A stretch of 13,600 nt of DNA from Prolixibacteraceae bacterium (GTDB lineage Bacteria; Bacteroidota; Bacteroidia; Bacteroidales; Prolixibacteraceae), in NCBI GenBank assembly GCA_027858145.1, contig JAQIDF010000142.1:1-13600 (forward strand). Reading direction: 5' to 3'. The notes under the pieces were generated by a model, which saw nothing but the letters and a program-made list of their open reading frames with translations, had not been told where the DNA came from and made no database searches. Of this stretch, positions 7,179 through 13,600 are shown one piece after another (within the stretch, counting starts at the first letter, position 1; each line of letters starts with the position of its first letter). The position numbers were made by a program, and so were the translations under genes.

Positions 7179-7247
7179 GCGTCATCAAAATGAATTAAAC
7201 GTTAGAGAAATAGGGGTGATATTTTTGAAAATCACGCTGAGCTTCTG

Positions 7248-7799
7248 TTATTTAACCTTGCCCGGGTTCTTTTTCACAAAATCATTCCAGCTTGAATACG
7301 ATTTTTTCTGAGTTGGCATTCCTTGTTGCAGGTAATGACAAAAAGCCACAGCCACGGCATCGGTGGCGTCCATCTCTTTGGGTAGCTCGTTTATGCCATA
7401 TATTTTTTGTAAAAAGTAGGCCACCTGTTCTTTCGATGCACGTCCCATGCCGGTAATGGCTTGTTTTACCCGCAGCGGAGCATATTCAAAAATGGGTAAG
7501 TCGCGGTACAAAGCTGCTGCCATGGCCACGCCCTGTGCCCTGCCAAGTTTCAACATCGATTGTACATTTTTGCCGTAAAACGGTGCTTCCAGTGCCACCT
7601 GGTCGGGTTTGTACTCGTCGATCACACTCAGTACGCGGTTAAAAATAAACTTCAGTTTGTCGTAGTGTTTTTCGTATTTGCCGGGTGATATCACGCCCAT
7701 TGTAATGATATCAGTTTTTTTGTTGTGAACCCTAATAAGACCGTATCCCATAACATTTGATCCGGGGTCAATTCCCAATATGGTGTATGGCTTCTCCAT
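7248..7799 (-). CDS. ruvC: Holliday junction resolvase RuvC
   Basis: This is the cytoplasmic endonuclease that cleaves Holliday junctions in RuvAB-driven recombination and repair. It has 183 residues, normal length. The RNase H-like fold and the acidic active site are visible: Asp11 in GIDPGSNVMGYG, Glu71 in ALEAPFYGKNVQS, and Asp144 and Asp147 in MDATDAVAVAFCH. The DNA-contact segment GRAQGVAMAAA (86-96) and the RVKQAITGMGRASKEQV stretch (110-126) are typical. The ATG directly abuts the stop of the upstream transporter gene with no spacer, so the two are likely coupled. ruvA and ruvB are not in the window. Confidence 0.97.
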   Translation of the reverse strand: MEKPYTILGIDPGSNVMGYGLIRVHNKKTDIITMGVISPGKYEKHYDKLKFIFNRVLSVIDEYKPDQVALEAPFYGKNVQSMLKLGRAQGVAMAAALYRDLPIFEYAPLRVKQAITGMGRASKEQVAYFLQKIYGINELPKEMDATDAVAVAFCHYLQQGMPTQKKSYSSWNDFVKKNPGKVK

Positions 7800-8735
7800 T
7801 TACCTGTTTTTTGTTTTTCTTCTCTTGTCGGTTTGTTGAAATAATATTCCCGAAACTATAAAAATTATTCCGATTATGGTGGTTAAGTATATCTTTTCGC
7901 CCAGTATGTAATGGATAAAGAACAGTGACAAAAACGGGGCAATATAAACCAGGTTTGCCACCCGGGCACTGTTTGAAGTTAGCGATAAAGCTTTCATCCA
8001 CAATATGAAAGAGATGCCGATTTCAAAAATGCCAATGTAAATGGCAGCCATCATGCTTTGTCCCCATGCGAAATGAATTTGCCCGGTAAATAGAATATAA
8101 ATAAGTAGAAATAAAGTTCCAAAGCTGAACGAAACCAACAAGGTTATCAGCTGGTCGTTTTTATTGCGAATGCTGAAAATCCAGTACAACGACCAGATGA
8201 TTGAGCTACCCAAAGCCAGTGCTATACCTGTGTTATCCGAATTATGAAGGGTAATCACTTTCCCTTGTGATGCGATAAGAACGACACCTGCAAAACTAAT
8301 AAGAAGGGCAACAAAGCTTTTCCAACCGATTTTTTGTTTCAGTAAAGGAACCGCCAGCAAAACCAGCACGATTGGCCAAACCATGTTTAGCGGCTGGGCA
8401 ACTTGTGCGGGTAAAAGAGAATATGCCTCGAAGAGAACAATGTAGTAAAGGAACGGGTTTAAAGCGCCCAATAAAGCGAGGTAAAGAAAATCCTTCAGGT
8501 TGAGTTGTTTGAGAAGTGTAAGTTTTTTAGTAAAAACGATAATTCCGGTTAAGATAAAAACCGTCACCATTGAACCTACAAAAATAAGTTGCGCCGGGTA
8601 AAGTTCGCGAAGTCCAATTTTAAAGGCAGTAGCTACGGTCGACCAAAACAATACGGTAACTAACGCGTATATTACGGCACGTTGATTTTTGCTGATGGAT
8701 GATAAACTATTCAACACTGAATTCGGGCATTTCAT
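7800..8735 (-). CDS. EamA/DMT-family membrane transporter
   Basis: This is a 311-residue inner-membrane protein of the drug/metabolite transporter superfamily. It shows about ten hydrophobic segments arranged as two EamA repeats, roughly residues 19-155 and 168-300. The first repeat starts with VIYALVTVLFWSTVATAFKIGL; the FWST..AFK pattern after helix 1 is typical of the family. The end is basic (DKRRKTKNR), expected for a cytoplasmic tail. Family members export amino acids, nucleosides or other small metabolites, but the substrate cannot be deduced. The ATG lies inside the end of the TPR gene (29-nt overlap) and the stop touches ruvC. The N-terminal 17 residues before the first helix are unusually polar, and no in-frame ATG occurs before helix 1, so the ATG at 8735 is kept. 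Confidence 0.88.
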   Translation of the reverse strand: MKCPNSVLNSLSSISKNQRAVIYALVTVLFWSTVATAFKIGLRELYPAQLIFVGSMVTVFILTGIIVFTKKLTLLKQLNLKDFLYLALLGALNPFLYYIVLFEAYSLLPAQVAQPLNMVWPIVLVLLAVPLLKQKIGWKSFVALLISFAGVVLIASQGKVITLHNSDNTGIALALGSSIIWSLYWIFSIRNKNDQLITLLVSFSFGTLFLLIYILFTGQIHFAWGQSMMAAIYIGIFEIGISFILWMKALSLTSNSARVANLVYIAPFLSLFFIHYILGEKIYLTTIIGIIFIVSGILFQQTDKRRKTKNR

Positions 8736-10578
8736 ACGGTGTCATCTCTTGCTCTTCCGGCTCTCCGGTCATGCTGCGGTATCGGCTTCGGGCATCGGCT
8801 ACAAATATGCTGTTGGGATATTCGAGCAATATTTTTTTGTACAGGGTTTCGGCCTTTTTAGCCTCATTTAGTTTCACTTCGTAAATGAGAGCCAGCTTGT
8901 AAATAGCATCGTCGGCCAGGGTTGAATAAGCATATTGGTCGGCTACCTGTTGATACAGCTCCGCGCTTTTTTCGAAGTTGAAATTCTTTTCGCTGATTTC
9001 AGCTTTGCGCATTAAAATGCGGTCGTTAAGCGAATGATTGGCAAACTTTTCAACGATAGAATCGAACGTTGCCAGGGCTTTTTCATCGTTGTTACGGTAA
9101 ATGGCCAGCTCGGCGCGGGCATACATCTGAACCGGCTCGGCAATGGTGTCCATCTCATAGTTTGAGGTAATGAGTAACGACAACTCCATGGCGTTGTTGG
9201 CAGTAAATTTCGATGTGCTGGCTTTAAGAACATCAAGCTGTGCTTTGGCCCATTCAATATCGCCAATATAGAATGAAAGCCGGGCTCTTTTGAGCATTAC
9301 ATTATCGGCCAGAGCGTTGCCTTTGTTGGCTTCAATTATGCGGGCATACAAAAGTGTGGCTTCCCAAAGTTTGCCATCGTACACGTTTATGTCGGCCATA
9401 TCGGTTTGTAATACTGAACGGCTCGTGTTGTTAAGCCGTCCGTTTGAAAGGCCTTTTTCAAGCACCTCATAAGCTTTTTCGGCTTCATCGAGGTAGAAGG
9501 CAAGGAAATGTGCATAGGTACTGATGATATCTACTGATTGTTGCGAATAGCCCATTATCTCAAGTACATTTTCGAAACGTTCTGCCAGTTCTTGTCCTTG
9601 TGTTCTTTCGCCGGGAGGCGTGTTTATATAACGGAGGTATAGCGTGTGCACAATTTCCAGTTTTACCTCGTTAATAACATCGGGCTGTGGTGTGCGGTTC
9701 TTTAAATAATCGAGCCCCTCGAGTGCGACCCCGTATAGCTGGTTTTGAGCGGCACCACGGGCAAAGTTAAGTATGTTACTTCCCTCAGATTTTGTGCGCC
9801 GGTCAAGTGCTATGGCATTGCGCAAAGCTTGTTCATAATTTTCTTCTATGGTGAAAAACCAGATGAGCATGCGATTGTAGGCTGTAACATCCGGATTGGC
9901 CTGAATGGATTTTATAATTTCGCTTTTTAGTGTTTCGCGTAAGCTGCTGTCAAAATCGTATCGTAACAACGATTTTATACGAGCCTGTACCCTGTTGATT
10001 TGATTTTCATCTTTTTGAATAAGGGCAAGATACTCATTCATCATTTTGTCGTAGTTGCGCTGATAACCATATACCGAAGCCAGGTTGTTGTGAAATTCTT
10101 CATCGGGCATCAATTCTCGTCCGCGGAGGTATGTTTTTTCGGCAAATTCGAATTCCCGGCGGTTAAAAAACGAGTTTCCTACATTAATGATGGTTCCTCT
10201 GTGGGGTTTTAATCCATCAATGACATTGTTATATGTTTCTTCTGATTTTTCAATATTCCCCATTTCTTTGTACACGTAGCCCAGGGTAATTTCAAGATTT
10301 ACATCGTTTGTTTTACGTATTTGTTTTTTCAGGTCTTTTACAGCCTGGTCAAAATTTTTCAGGTAAACCAAACAGTTAATGTAATAATTGAAATAGTGGT
10401 TTACGCTACTGTTTTCATACAGGTCGAGATACAGGTCGCGGGCTTTCTCATATTCTTTGTCGCGGTAATACCTTGAGGCCAGCTGCGACTTGCTGAGTTG
10501 TTGCTCATCGTTTTTTTGCTGTGCCTGAACCGGAACGGTGAAAAGAAAAAGGAATATGACGATTAGTATGTTTCTCAT
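8707..10578 (-). CDS. Secreted or periplasmic TPR-repeat protein
   Basis: This 623-residue protein has a classic N-terminal signal: MRN, a hydrophobic core of about 13 residues (ILIVIFLFLFTVP), then VQAQQ, which suggests cleavage after Ala19. No lipobox cysteine is present, so a soluble periplasmic protein is likelier than a lipoprotein. The body is alpha-helical with tetratricopeptide-type repeats, for example ASRYYRDKEYEKARDLYLDL (35-54), the EMGNIEKSEETYNNVIDGL stretch, and a C-terminal BamD/YbgF-like pair: FEKSAELYQQVADQYAYS, then KKAETLYKKILLEYPNS. Such proteins act as scaffolds, often in outer-membrane biogenesis; no specific partner can be named. It opens the TPR-transporter-ruvC operon. 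The last residues (TPYEMPEFSVE) overlap the start of the transporter gene. Confidence 0.85.
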   Translation of the reverse strand: MRNILIVIFLFLFTVPVQAQQKNDEQQLSKSQLASRYYRDKEYEKARDLYLDLYENSSVNHYFNYYINCLVYLKNFDQAVKDLKKQIRKTNDVNLEITLGYVYKEMGNIEKSEETYNNVIDGLKPHRGTIINVGNSFFNRREFEFAEKTYLRGRELMPDEEFHNNLASVYGYQRNYDKMMNEYLALIQKDENQINRVQARIKSLLRYDFDSSLRETLKSEIIKSIQANPDVTAYNRMLIWFFTIEENYEQALRNAIALDRRTKSEGSNILNFARGAAQNQLYGVALEGLDYLKNRTPQPDVINEVKLEIVHTLYLRYINTPPGERTQGQELAERFENVLEIMGYSQQSVDIISTYAHFLAFYLDEAEKAYEVLEKGLSNGRLNNTSRSVLQTDMADINVYDGKLWEATLLYARIIEANKGNALADNVMLKRARLSFYIGDIEWAKAQLDVLKASTSKFTANNAMELSLLITSNYEMDTIAEPVQMYARAELAIYRNNDEKALATFDSIVEKFANHSLNDRILMRKAEISEKNFNFEKSAELYQQVADQYAYSTLADDAIYKLALIYEVKLNEAKKAETLYKKILLEYPNSIFVADARSRYRSMTGEPEEQEMTPYEMPEFSVE

Positions 10579-10596
10579 TTCTCAGATTTTATGAAG

Positions 10597-10604
10597 CAAA
10601 AATA
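10597..10604 (-). promoter_or_regulatory. Candidate promoter -7 box for the TPR-transporter-ruvC operon
   Basis: TATTTTTG on the minus strand fits TAnnTTTG and lies 18 bases before the ATG at 10578, giving a short leader of about 10-12 nt. There is no clear TTTG at -33. Confidence 0.35.
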
Positions 10605-10645
10605 AGCGAAAAGAATTGGAAAAACGATTTTTGGAGGAACGATTG

Positions 10646-10885
10646 CAGGGCAACCGCATTTAAAATGTAGCTTAAAAACAAAAATAGAGATAAGCCACGA
10701 ATGCACGAATATATATATCTGAATTTACCGAACGTATGTTCGAAATTCGATCTATTTTTCCTATGAATTGAGCTGCAAATGGATTTTCACCATTGTAATA
10801 CACGAATCAATTCATTGTATGAATTGTCAAAATATTAAATTTATTCGTGCATTCGTGGCTTGAAATCTTAAATGCGGTTGCCCTG
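10646..10885. repeat. Nested inverted-repeat element (240 bp) with ccacgaatgcacgaat core
   Basis: The outer arms are perfect 18-bp inverted repeats: cagggcaaccgcatttaa at 10646-10663 and its complement at 10868-10885. The inner arms are perfect 20-bp inverted repeats, aagccacgaatgcacgaata at 10692-10711 and its complement at 10842-10861. Spacers between the arms differ (28 and 6 nt). The centre holds two more hairpins: gaattt/cgaac paired with gttcg/aaattc (10721-10748) and caattcat/atgaattg (10808-10826). No ORF is present. The gene-free gap 10579-11033 is largely this element. It resembles a MITE or a repeat-derived spacer; the inner arm type is, to my memory, common in Bacteroidota spacers. 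Confidence 0.7.
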
Positions 10886-11033
10886 ATGTATTCGTGCATT
10901 AAAATTCTGCTTGCTTTTATTTTTAATGTCTATCAACTTGTTAATTATTAATTCATTGGCTATTTACTCGTTTACAATTTGCCAATGACTTAAATACTCA
11001 TTGACTCATTGACCAATGACAAATGTTTAATGA
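10886..11033. other. Low-complexity spacer downstream of the CDGSH gene
   Basis: A partial copy of the inner arm (tattcgtgcatt, 10889-10900) is followed by AT-rich DNA with repeated caatgac/cattgac words from about 10981 to 11034. A 7-bp inverted repeat cattggc/gccaatg spans 10954-10987 with a 20-nt loop. I see no gene and no convincing terminator. Confidence 0.45.
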
Positions 11034-11270
11034 CTATAATTTCGTATGTGTGCCATCGCAATAAGGTTTGTTATTGCTGTGTTTGCACTGACATAGGTAG
11101 TACGTTTTTTCTTCGGTTACTTCAAATGGAAGTGGCGTAAATTCAGTGCCTTGATGTGAGCCATCACAAAAAGGTTGGTTTTTACTTTGTCCACATGCAC
11201 ACCAGAAATATTTACCGGGTTTTAAATTTACTGCTGCGGGTTTTTTGTCTGCAATTTTTGGTTCAGCCAT
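11034..11270 (-). CDS. Tandem CDGSH iron-sulfur protein (Miner2-like NEET protein)
   Basis: This small 78-residue protein has two complete CDGSH [2Fe-2S] motifs. The first uses Cys24, Cys26, Cys35 and His39 (CACGQSKNQPFCDGSH). The second uses Cys60, Cys62, Cys71 and His75 (CQCKHSNNKPYCDGTH). Both fit C-x-C-x2-S-x3-P-x-C-D-G-(S/T)-H, so each should bind one labile cluster with 3Cys-1His ligation. Two motifs in one chain match the monomeric class-III/Miner2 type, not dimeric mitoNEET. There is no signal or membrane segment, so it is probably cytoplasmic. The role is likely redox or cluster transfer, with partners unknown. It starts 43 bases after the acyltransferase stop and is probably co-transcribed with it. 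Confidence 0.92.
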   Translation of the reverse strand: MAEPKIADKKPAAVNLKPGKYFWCACGQSKNQPFCDGSHQGTEFTPLPFEVTEEKTYYLCQCKHSNNKPYCDGTHTKL

Positions 11271-11313
11271 AATTTGTGTGTCTTTTTTGTTCTACATTGA
11301 GAAAGATAATATT

Positions 11314-13122
11314 TTATTCCGGTTTATTCAACTCCCGGCTCGAATAAAAACGTTCTAAAATGGAGCCATCGTTCACTTCTTTCGATAACGATTCAATGGT
11401 TTTTTGTGGCACATCGTATATGTCGAGAATAATTAATCCATCGAGGCAATTATTGAAATTAGGGTCAACATTAAAGGCCAGTATTTTGGCGTTGAGGCTC
11501 AGGTATTTTTTCAGTAAAACCGGTATCCCGTTGTTTACCCGGTCAATGTCGCCTATAATTTTATCGAACTTGTTCAGGTCGTTGCCGGCATTCTCCAGTA
11601 ACAAGTTGATGTCTTCATTTTCGCTGATAAACCGATAGCCTTTTAAGGGCTTGATGTATTTGGCCAGTTCGTTGTTAAAATAGTTTTCGGTAATAAAACG
11701 TATGATGCTGTCTTTCGATACCGGCGAATAATTATTACTGATGCTCACCGGCCCGATCAGGTAACGGTATTCAGGGTTTTTTAGCAAGAAATACAGAATG
11801 CCTTTCCAAAGCATAAACAACGGTAGCGGTTTGCGTTGATATTCAGGTATTACAAACGACCTCCCCAGTTCAATCGATTGATCGAGAACAGGTTTCATGG
11901 CACTCTTGATACGGAAAAGGCTGCTAATGTAAAAACCATGTATGCCATACAACTGAAGAATATCGTGCCCTGTACCCAGTCGGTAAGCGCCAACAATGCA
12001 TTTTTCATCATCGTCCCATATAAACATGTGGTTGTAATAGAGGTCGTATTCATCTATGTCGATGGCACGGTTGGTGCCTTCACCCACAGCGCGAAAGGTA
12101 ATTTCGCGTAACCTGCCAATTTCATTTAAGGTTTTGGGTATTAATTTTGAAGGGGCACAATAAACGGTGTAGTTTTTAATGGTGAATAATTTGTAGTTTG
12201 CTTCAATCTTGCCAATTTCATTAACAAGCGTTTCTTTGCTGGTTGGGGCGATTATTTCTTCCTGGTTTTCCTTTTTACCAAATGGACGCTTTTTAAAAAA
12301 CTTATGGATCTCTATGTCTTCGTATGCTCCAAGAATATATGTTTTTGCCCTTAAAAAACGGCCTAGCTGATAGATGTCGGAAAATTCATTAATTTCACTT
12401 TTGCGTATCAATGAGCCAATACGGATGCTGATTTCTTTTCGTTTTTTGTGAAAAAGTTCCGACGGTAGTTTAGCCATTTTTAGCCTCGGGTTTATCTTGC
12501 CCAGGATATGAAATATACGTGAATTGGTGCCACTGAAATAAATAGGAATTACCGGCACATCAGCCTTTTTAATCAATCGGATAACCGACGATTGCCATTC
12601 TTTGTCAACAACATTGTAAAATTGATCATACCCCGAAACTTCTCCGGCCGGAAATATACCTACAGCATAACCGTTTTGCAGGTGTGTGAGTGTTTTATCC
12701 GTTCCTGCCATGTTATTTGTTTCCTCTTCAAAGGGATTGGCTGTAAGAAAAAATTGCTGTAAGGGCTCTATCTTTTGTAAAAATGAATTGGCCAGAATTT
12801 TAAAATCAGGACGGATTTTTGTGATGATTTTTATAAGCAAAATACCGTCGAGACCGCCGTAAGGGTGGTTTGATACTATAATGAAAGGGCCTTTCTCCGG
12901 TATTTTTTTAAGTTGCGATTCGTCAAAATCGTAGTTAATGTCAAGTGTGGTTATGAGTTTGTCGATAAAACCAATGCCTTCTTCTTTTGATAATTCTGTA
13001 TATAGCTTGTTCACTTTACGCAGGCGCATCAGGTGCATGATAAAACGGGCAAAAGCTTCGCCGCCAAAATAACGCATTCGGGGTTTTACCTGAAAAAAAT
13101 CAACCGGACTAAATGGTTCCAT
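11314..13122 (-). CDS. OlsF-like bifunctional acyltransferase (PlsC-type plus GNAT-type domains)
   Basis: This is a 602-residue protein with two acyltransferase domains. The N-terminal domain (about 75-240) is PlsC/lysophospholipid-acyltransferase type: IVSNHPYGGLDG with His86 and Asp92, IFPAGEVSG (156-164) and PIYFSGTNS (193-201). The His-Asp spacing is HX5D instead of the usual HX4D. The C-terminal part (about 315-430) resembles the OlsB/acyl-homoserine-lactone-synthase-like GNAT domain: LREITFRAVGEG, DIDEYDLYYNHMFIWD and VGAYRLGTG. This order matches OlsF, in which the GNAT part N-acylates an amino acid (ornithine, or glycine in Bacteroides glycine lipids) and the PlsC part adds the second, ester-linked fatty acid. 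An aminolipid role at the inner face of the membrane is therefore likely, but the head group cannot be read from sequence. Proteins like this are often labelled hemolysin or lysophospholipid acyltransferase. The last ~130 residues are unassigned. Confidence 0.8.
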   Translation of the reverse strand: MEPFSPVDFFQVKPRMRYFGGEAFARFIMHLMRLRKVNKLYTELSKEEGIGFIDKLITTLDINYDFDESQLKKIPEKGPFIIVSNHPYGGLDGILLIKIITKIRPDFKILANSFLQKIEPLQQFFLTANPFEEETNNMAGTDKTLTHLQNGYAVGIFPAGEVSGYDQFYNVVDKEWQSSVIRLIKKADVPVIPIYFSGTNSRIFHILGKINPRLKMAKLPSELFHKKRKEISIRIGSLIRKSEINEFSDIYQLGRFLRAKTYILGAYEDIEIHKFFKKRPFGKKENQEEIIAPTSKETLVNEIGKIEANYKLFTIKNYTVYCAPSKLIPKTLNEIGRLREITFRAVGEGTNRAIDIDEYDLYYNHMFIWDDDEKCIVGAYRLGTGHDILQLYGIHGFYISSLFRIKSAMKPVLDQSIELGRSFVIPEYQRKPLPLFMLWKGILYFLLKNPEYRYLIGPVSISNNYSPVSKDSIIRFITENYFNNELAKYIKPLKGYRFISENEDINLLLENAGNDLNKFDKIIGDIDRVNNGIPVLLKKYLSLNAKILAFNVDPNFNNCLDGLIILDIYDVPQKTIESLSKEVNDGSILERFYSSRELNKPE

Positions 13123-13319
13123 GTCGTAGTTTTAAAAATATTGTTTTTGATAATTGTGGTGATCAATTTACAGTTTTTTATGCTAAGTAAAAAGGCTGTG
13201 GTAGTTTTAGTTTTTGAACATTTCCGTGTAAAATTCGGCTCATGCCTTATGAAATGTAACCAAAAACCCCCTTATTTATAAATTTTATAAGAAAAATAGC
13301 ATTTTGTCTTTTACCTGGT

Positions 13320-13349
13320 TTTGATTTTTGATTTTTATTTCTACATTTG
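13320..13349 (+). promoter_or_regulatory. Promoter of the ilv leader (-33 TTTG, -7 TACATTTG)
   Basis: TTTG at 13320-13323 and TACATTTG at 13342-13349 are separated by 18 bases, close to the Bacteroidota consensus TTTG-N19ish-TAnnTTTG. Transcription would start around 13354-13358, only 11-15 nt before the leader ATG. A second TTTG at 13327-13330 is too close to the -7 box. Confidence 0.6.
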
Positions 13350-13368
13350 TTTCCAACAAAAGAAAAAT

Positions 13369-13434
13369 ATGACACAAATTATCAACATAGCTATTCTTTT
13401 TCTACTCGTCGTGGAGGTCATTTCGATGAATTGA
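13369..13434 (+). CDS. Branched-chain amino-acid leader peptide
   Basis: This is a 21-codon ORF starting MTQIINIAILF and ending VISMN before TGA. Eleven of 21 residues are Ile (5), Leu (3) or Val (3), and codons 4-18 are almost solidly these, as in the leader peptides of enterobacterial ilv operons. The codons are varied (att, atc, ata; ctt, cta, ctc; gtc, gtg), so several charged tRNA pools would be sensed. It begins a few bases downstream of the predicted transcription start, behind an A-rich sequence. The stop codon overlaps the first segment of the RNA switch (13432-13441). The peptide itself probably has no function; its translation does. I infer this from composition and context; no homology search was possible. 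Confidence 0.82.
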   Translation: MTQIINIAILFLLVVEVISMN

Positions 13435-13501
13435 GGATGGTTTGTTGTATATAAAAAATGATATCATTAGACCATTCTCACATCGAGGATGGTTTTTTTT
13501 T
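13432..13501 (+). promoter_or_regulatory. Three-segment transcription attenuator of the ilv operon
   Basis: Segment A (gaggatggt, 13433-13441) and segment C (the same nine bases, 13485-13493) can each pair with segment B (accattctc, 13471-13479), both with 9 bp including one G-U. A also gains a U-A pair (13432 with 13480), which C lacks. B:C with a 5-nt loop is followed directly by nine T's (13493-13501), making the terminator. A:B is the antiterminator. A overlaps the leader stop codon. A ribosome finishing the leader would cover A and let B:C terminate transcription. A ribosome stalled on Ile, Leu or Val codons would leave A free to trap B and allow readthrough. Confidence 0.82.
13485..13501 (+). 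terminator. Attenuator terminator, 3' half and T run
   Basis: The stem 13471-13479/13485-13493 has 9 bp and the loop is acatc. Nine T's follow without a gap. The next gene starts 83 bases later, so this terminator sits inside the operon leader and must be conditional. Confidence 0.85.
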
Positions 13502-13583
13502 ATCATAATCCGGCAAGTGAGAGATGTTTTTTAATTGAAACGATTATAAAAAACCTTTAAAGAGGATTAAAAATACAAACAAA

Positions 13584-13600
13584 ATGAGCAAACTAAGAAG
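13584..13600 (+). CDS. ilvD: Start of dihydroxy-acid dehydratase (partial)
   Basis: Only five codons and part of a sixth are in the window: ATG AGC AAA CTA AGA AG, reading MSKLR then probably S or R. IlvD proteins of Bacteroidota often begin with a short lead of this kind (..LRS) before the conserved core, and ilvD commonly opens the ilv-leu operon in this phylum. The branched-chain leader peptide and attenuator directly upstream are the main support. An aagagga stretch (13559-13565) is the nearest purine-rich ribosome site, 18 bases before the ATG and rather far. Other first genes of branched-chain operons (leuA, ilvB, ilvE, ilvC) are possible. Confidence 0.55.

Noticed and set aside
7216..7235. 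Hairpin gtgat...atcac between ruvC and the GT-C gene as a terminator
   Set aside because: Only five good pairs, interrupted by a mismatch, and no T run after it on the minus strand; too weak to separate the two genes.
10646..10885. Short CRISPR or terminator pair for the 18- and 20-bp arms
   Set aside because: The arms are inverted, not direct, repeats, and no T run follows either arm in the needed direction.
13369..13434. Small membrane or toxin-like peptide (hydrophobic 21-mer)
   Set aside because: The hydrophobicity is due to Ile/Leu/Val codons, and the stop codon overlaps an RNA switch before a probable BCAA gene, so a regulatory leader explains it better than a type I toxin.

Overview
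The window looks like chromosomal DNA of a free-living member of the Bacteroidota, most likely the Marinilabiliales/Prolixibacteraceae side, though that finer placement is a guess. The reasons are the AT-rich intergenic DNA, TAnnTTTG-type -7 promoter boxes, A-rich start contexts without strong Shine-Dalgarno sites, a NEET protein and an OlsF-like double acyltransferase of the kind found in this phylum, and spacers full of short palindromes of the 'ccacgaatgcacgaat' type. All complete annotated genes except the short leader peptide are on the minus strand, so transcription runs from high to low coordinates. Only the last ~280 bases carry a plus-strand unit.

Layout in transcription order on the minus strand: an OlsF-like acyltransferase (13122-11314) is followed closely by a tandem CDGSH iron-sulfur protein (11270-11034). 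A 455-base spacer holds a nested inverted-repeat element. A secreted TPR protein (10578-8707), an EamA/DMT transporter (8735-7800) and ruvC (7799-7248) overlap or abut and form a tight operon. After 69 bases comes a GT-C membrane glycosyltransferase (7178-5100), then galE (5041-4013). A degenerate hexanucleotide array separates galE from a small antitoxin-like gene (3790-3572), whose stop codon overlaps the start of rfbB (3575-2523). An 880-base gene-free stretch follows. It is flanked by two copies of a 102-base segment covering the rfbB 3' end, and contains a MITE-like palindrome and other inverted repeats. lpdA (1642-251) and its strong terminator complete the minus-strand set.

The GT-C enzyme, galE and rfbB point to cell-surface or exported glycan assembly: UDP-galactose, dTDP-4-keto-6-deoxyglucose, and lipid-linked sugar transfer across the membrane. 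They are scattered among housekeeping genes (lpdA, ruvC) rather than forming a complete polysaccharide cluster.

The most striking element is at the right edge on the plus strand. A Bacteroidota-type promoter drives a 21-codon leader peptide in which 11 residues are Ile, Leu or Val. A compact three-segment RNA switch follows: two identical 9-nt segments compete for one complementary segment, and the second pairing makes a terminator with nine T's. The first competing segment overlaps the leader stop codon, so ribosome position would decide between termination and readthrough. The gene downstream starts at 13584 with codons reading MSKLR, consistent with ilvD (dihydroxy-acid dehydratase). I read this as a branched-chain amino-acid transcription attenuator.
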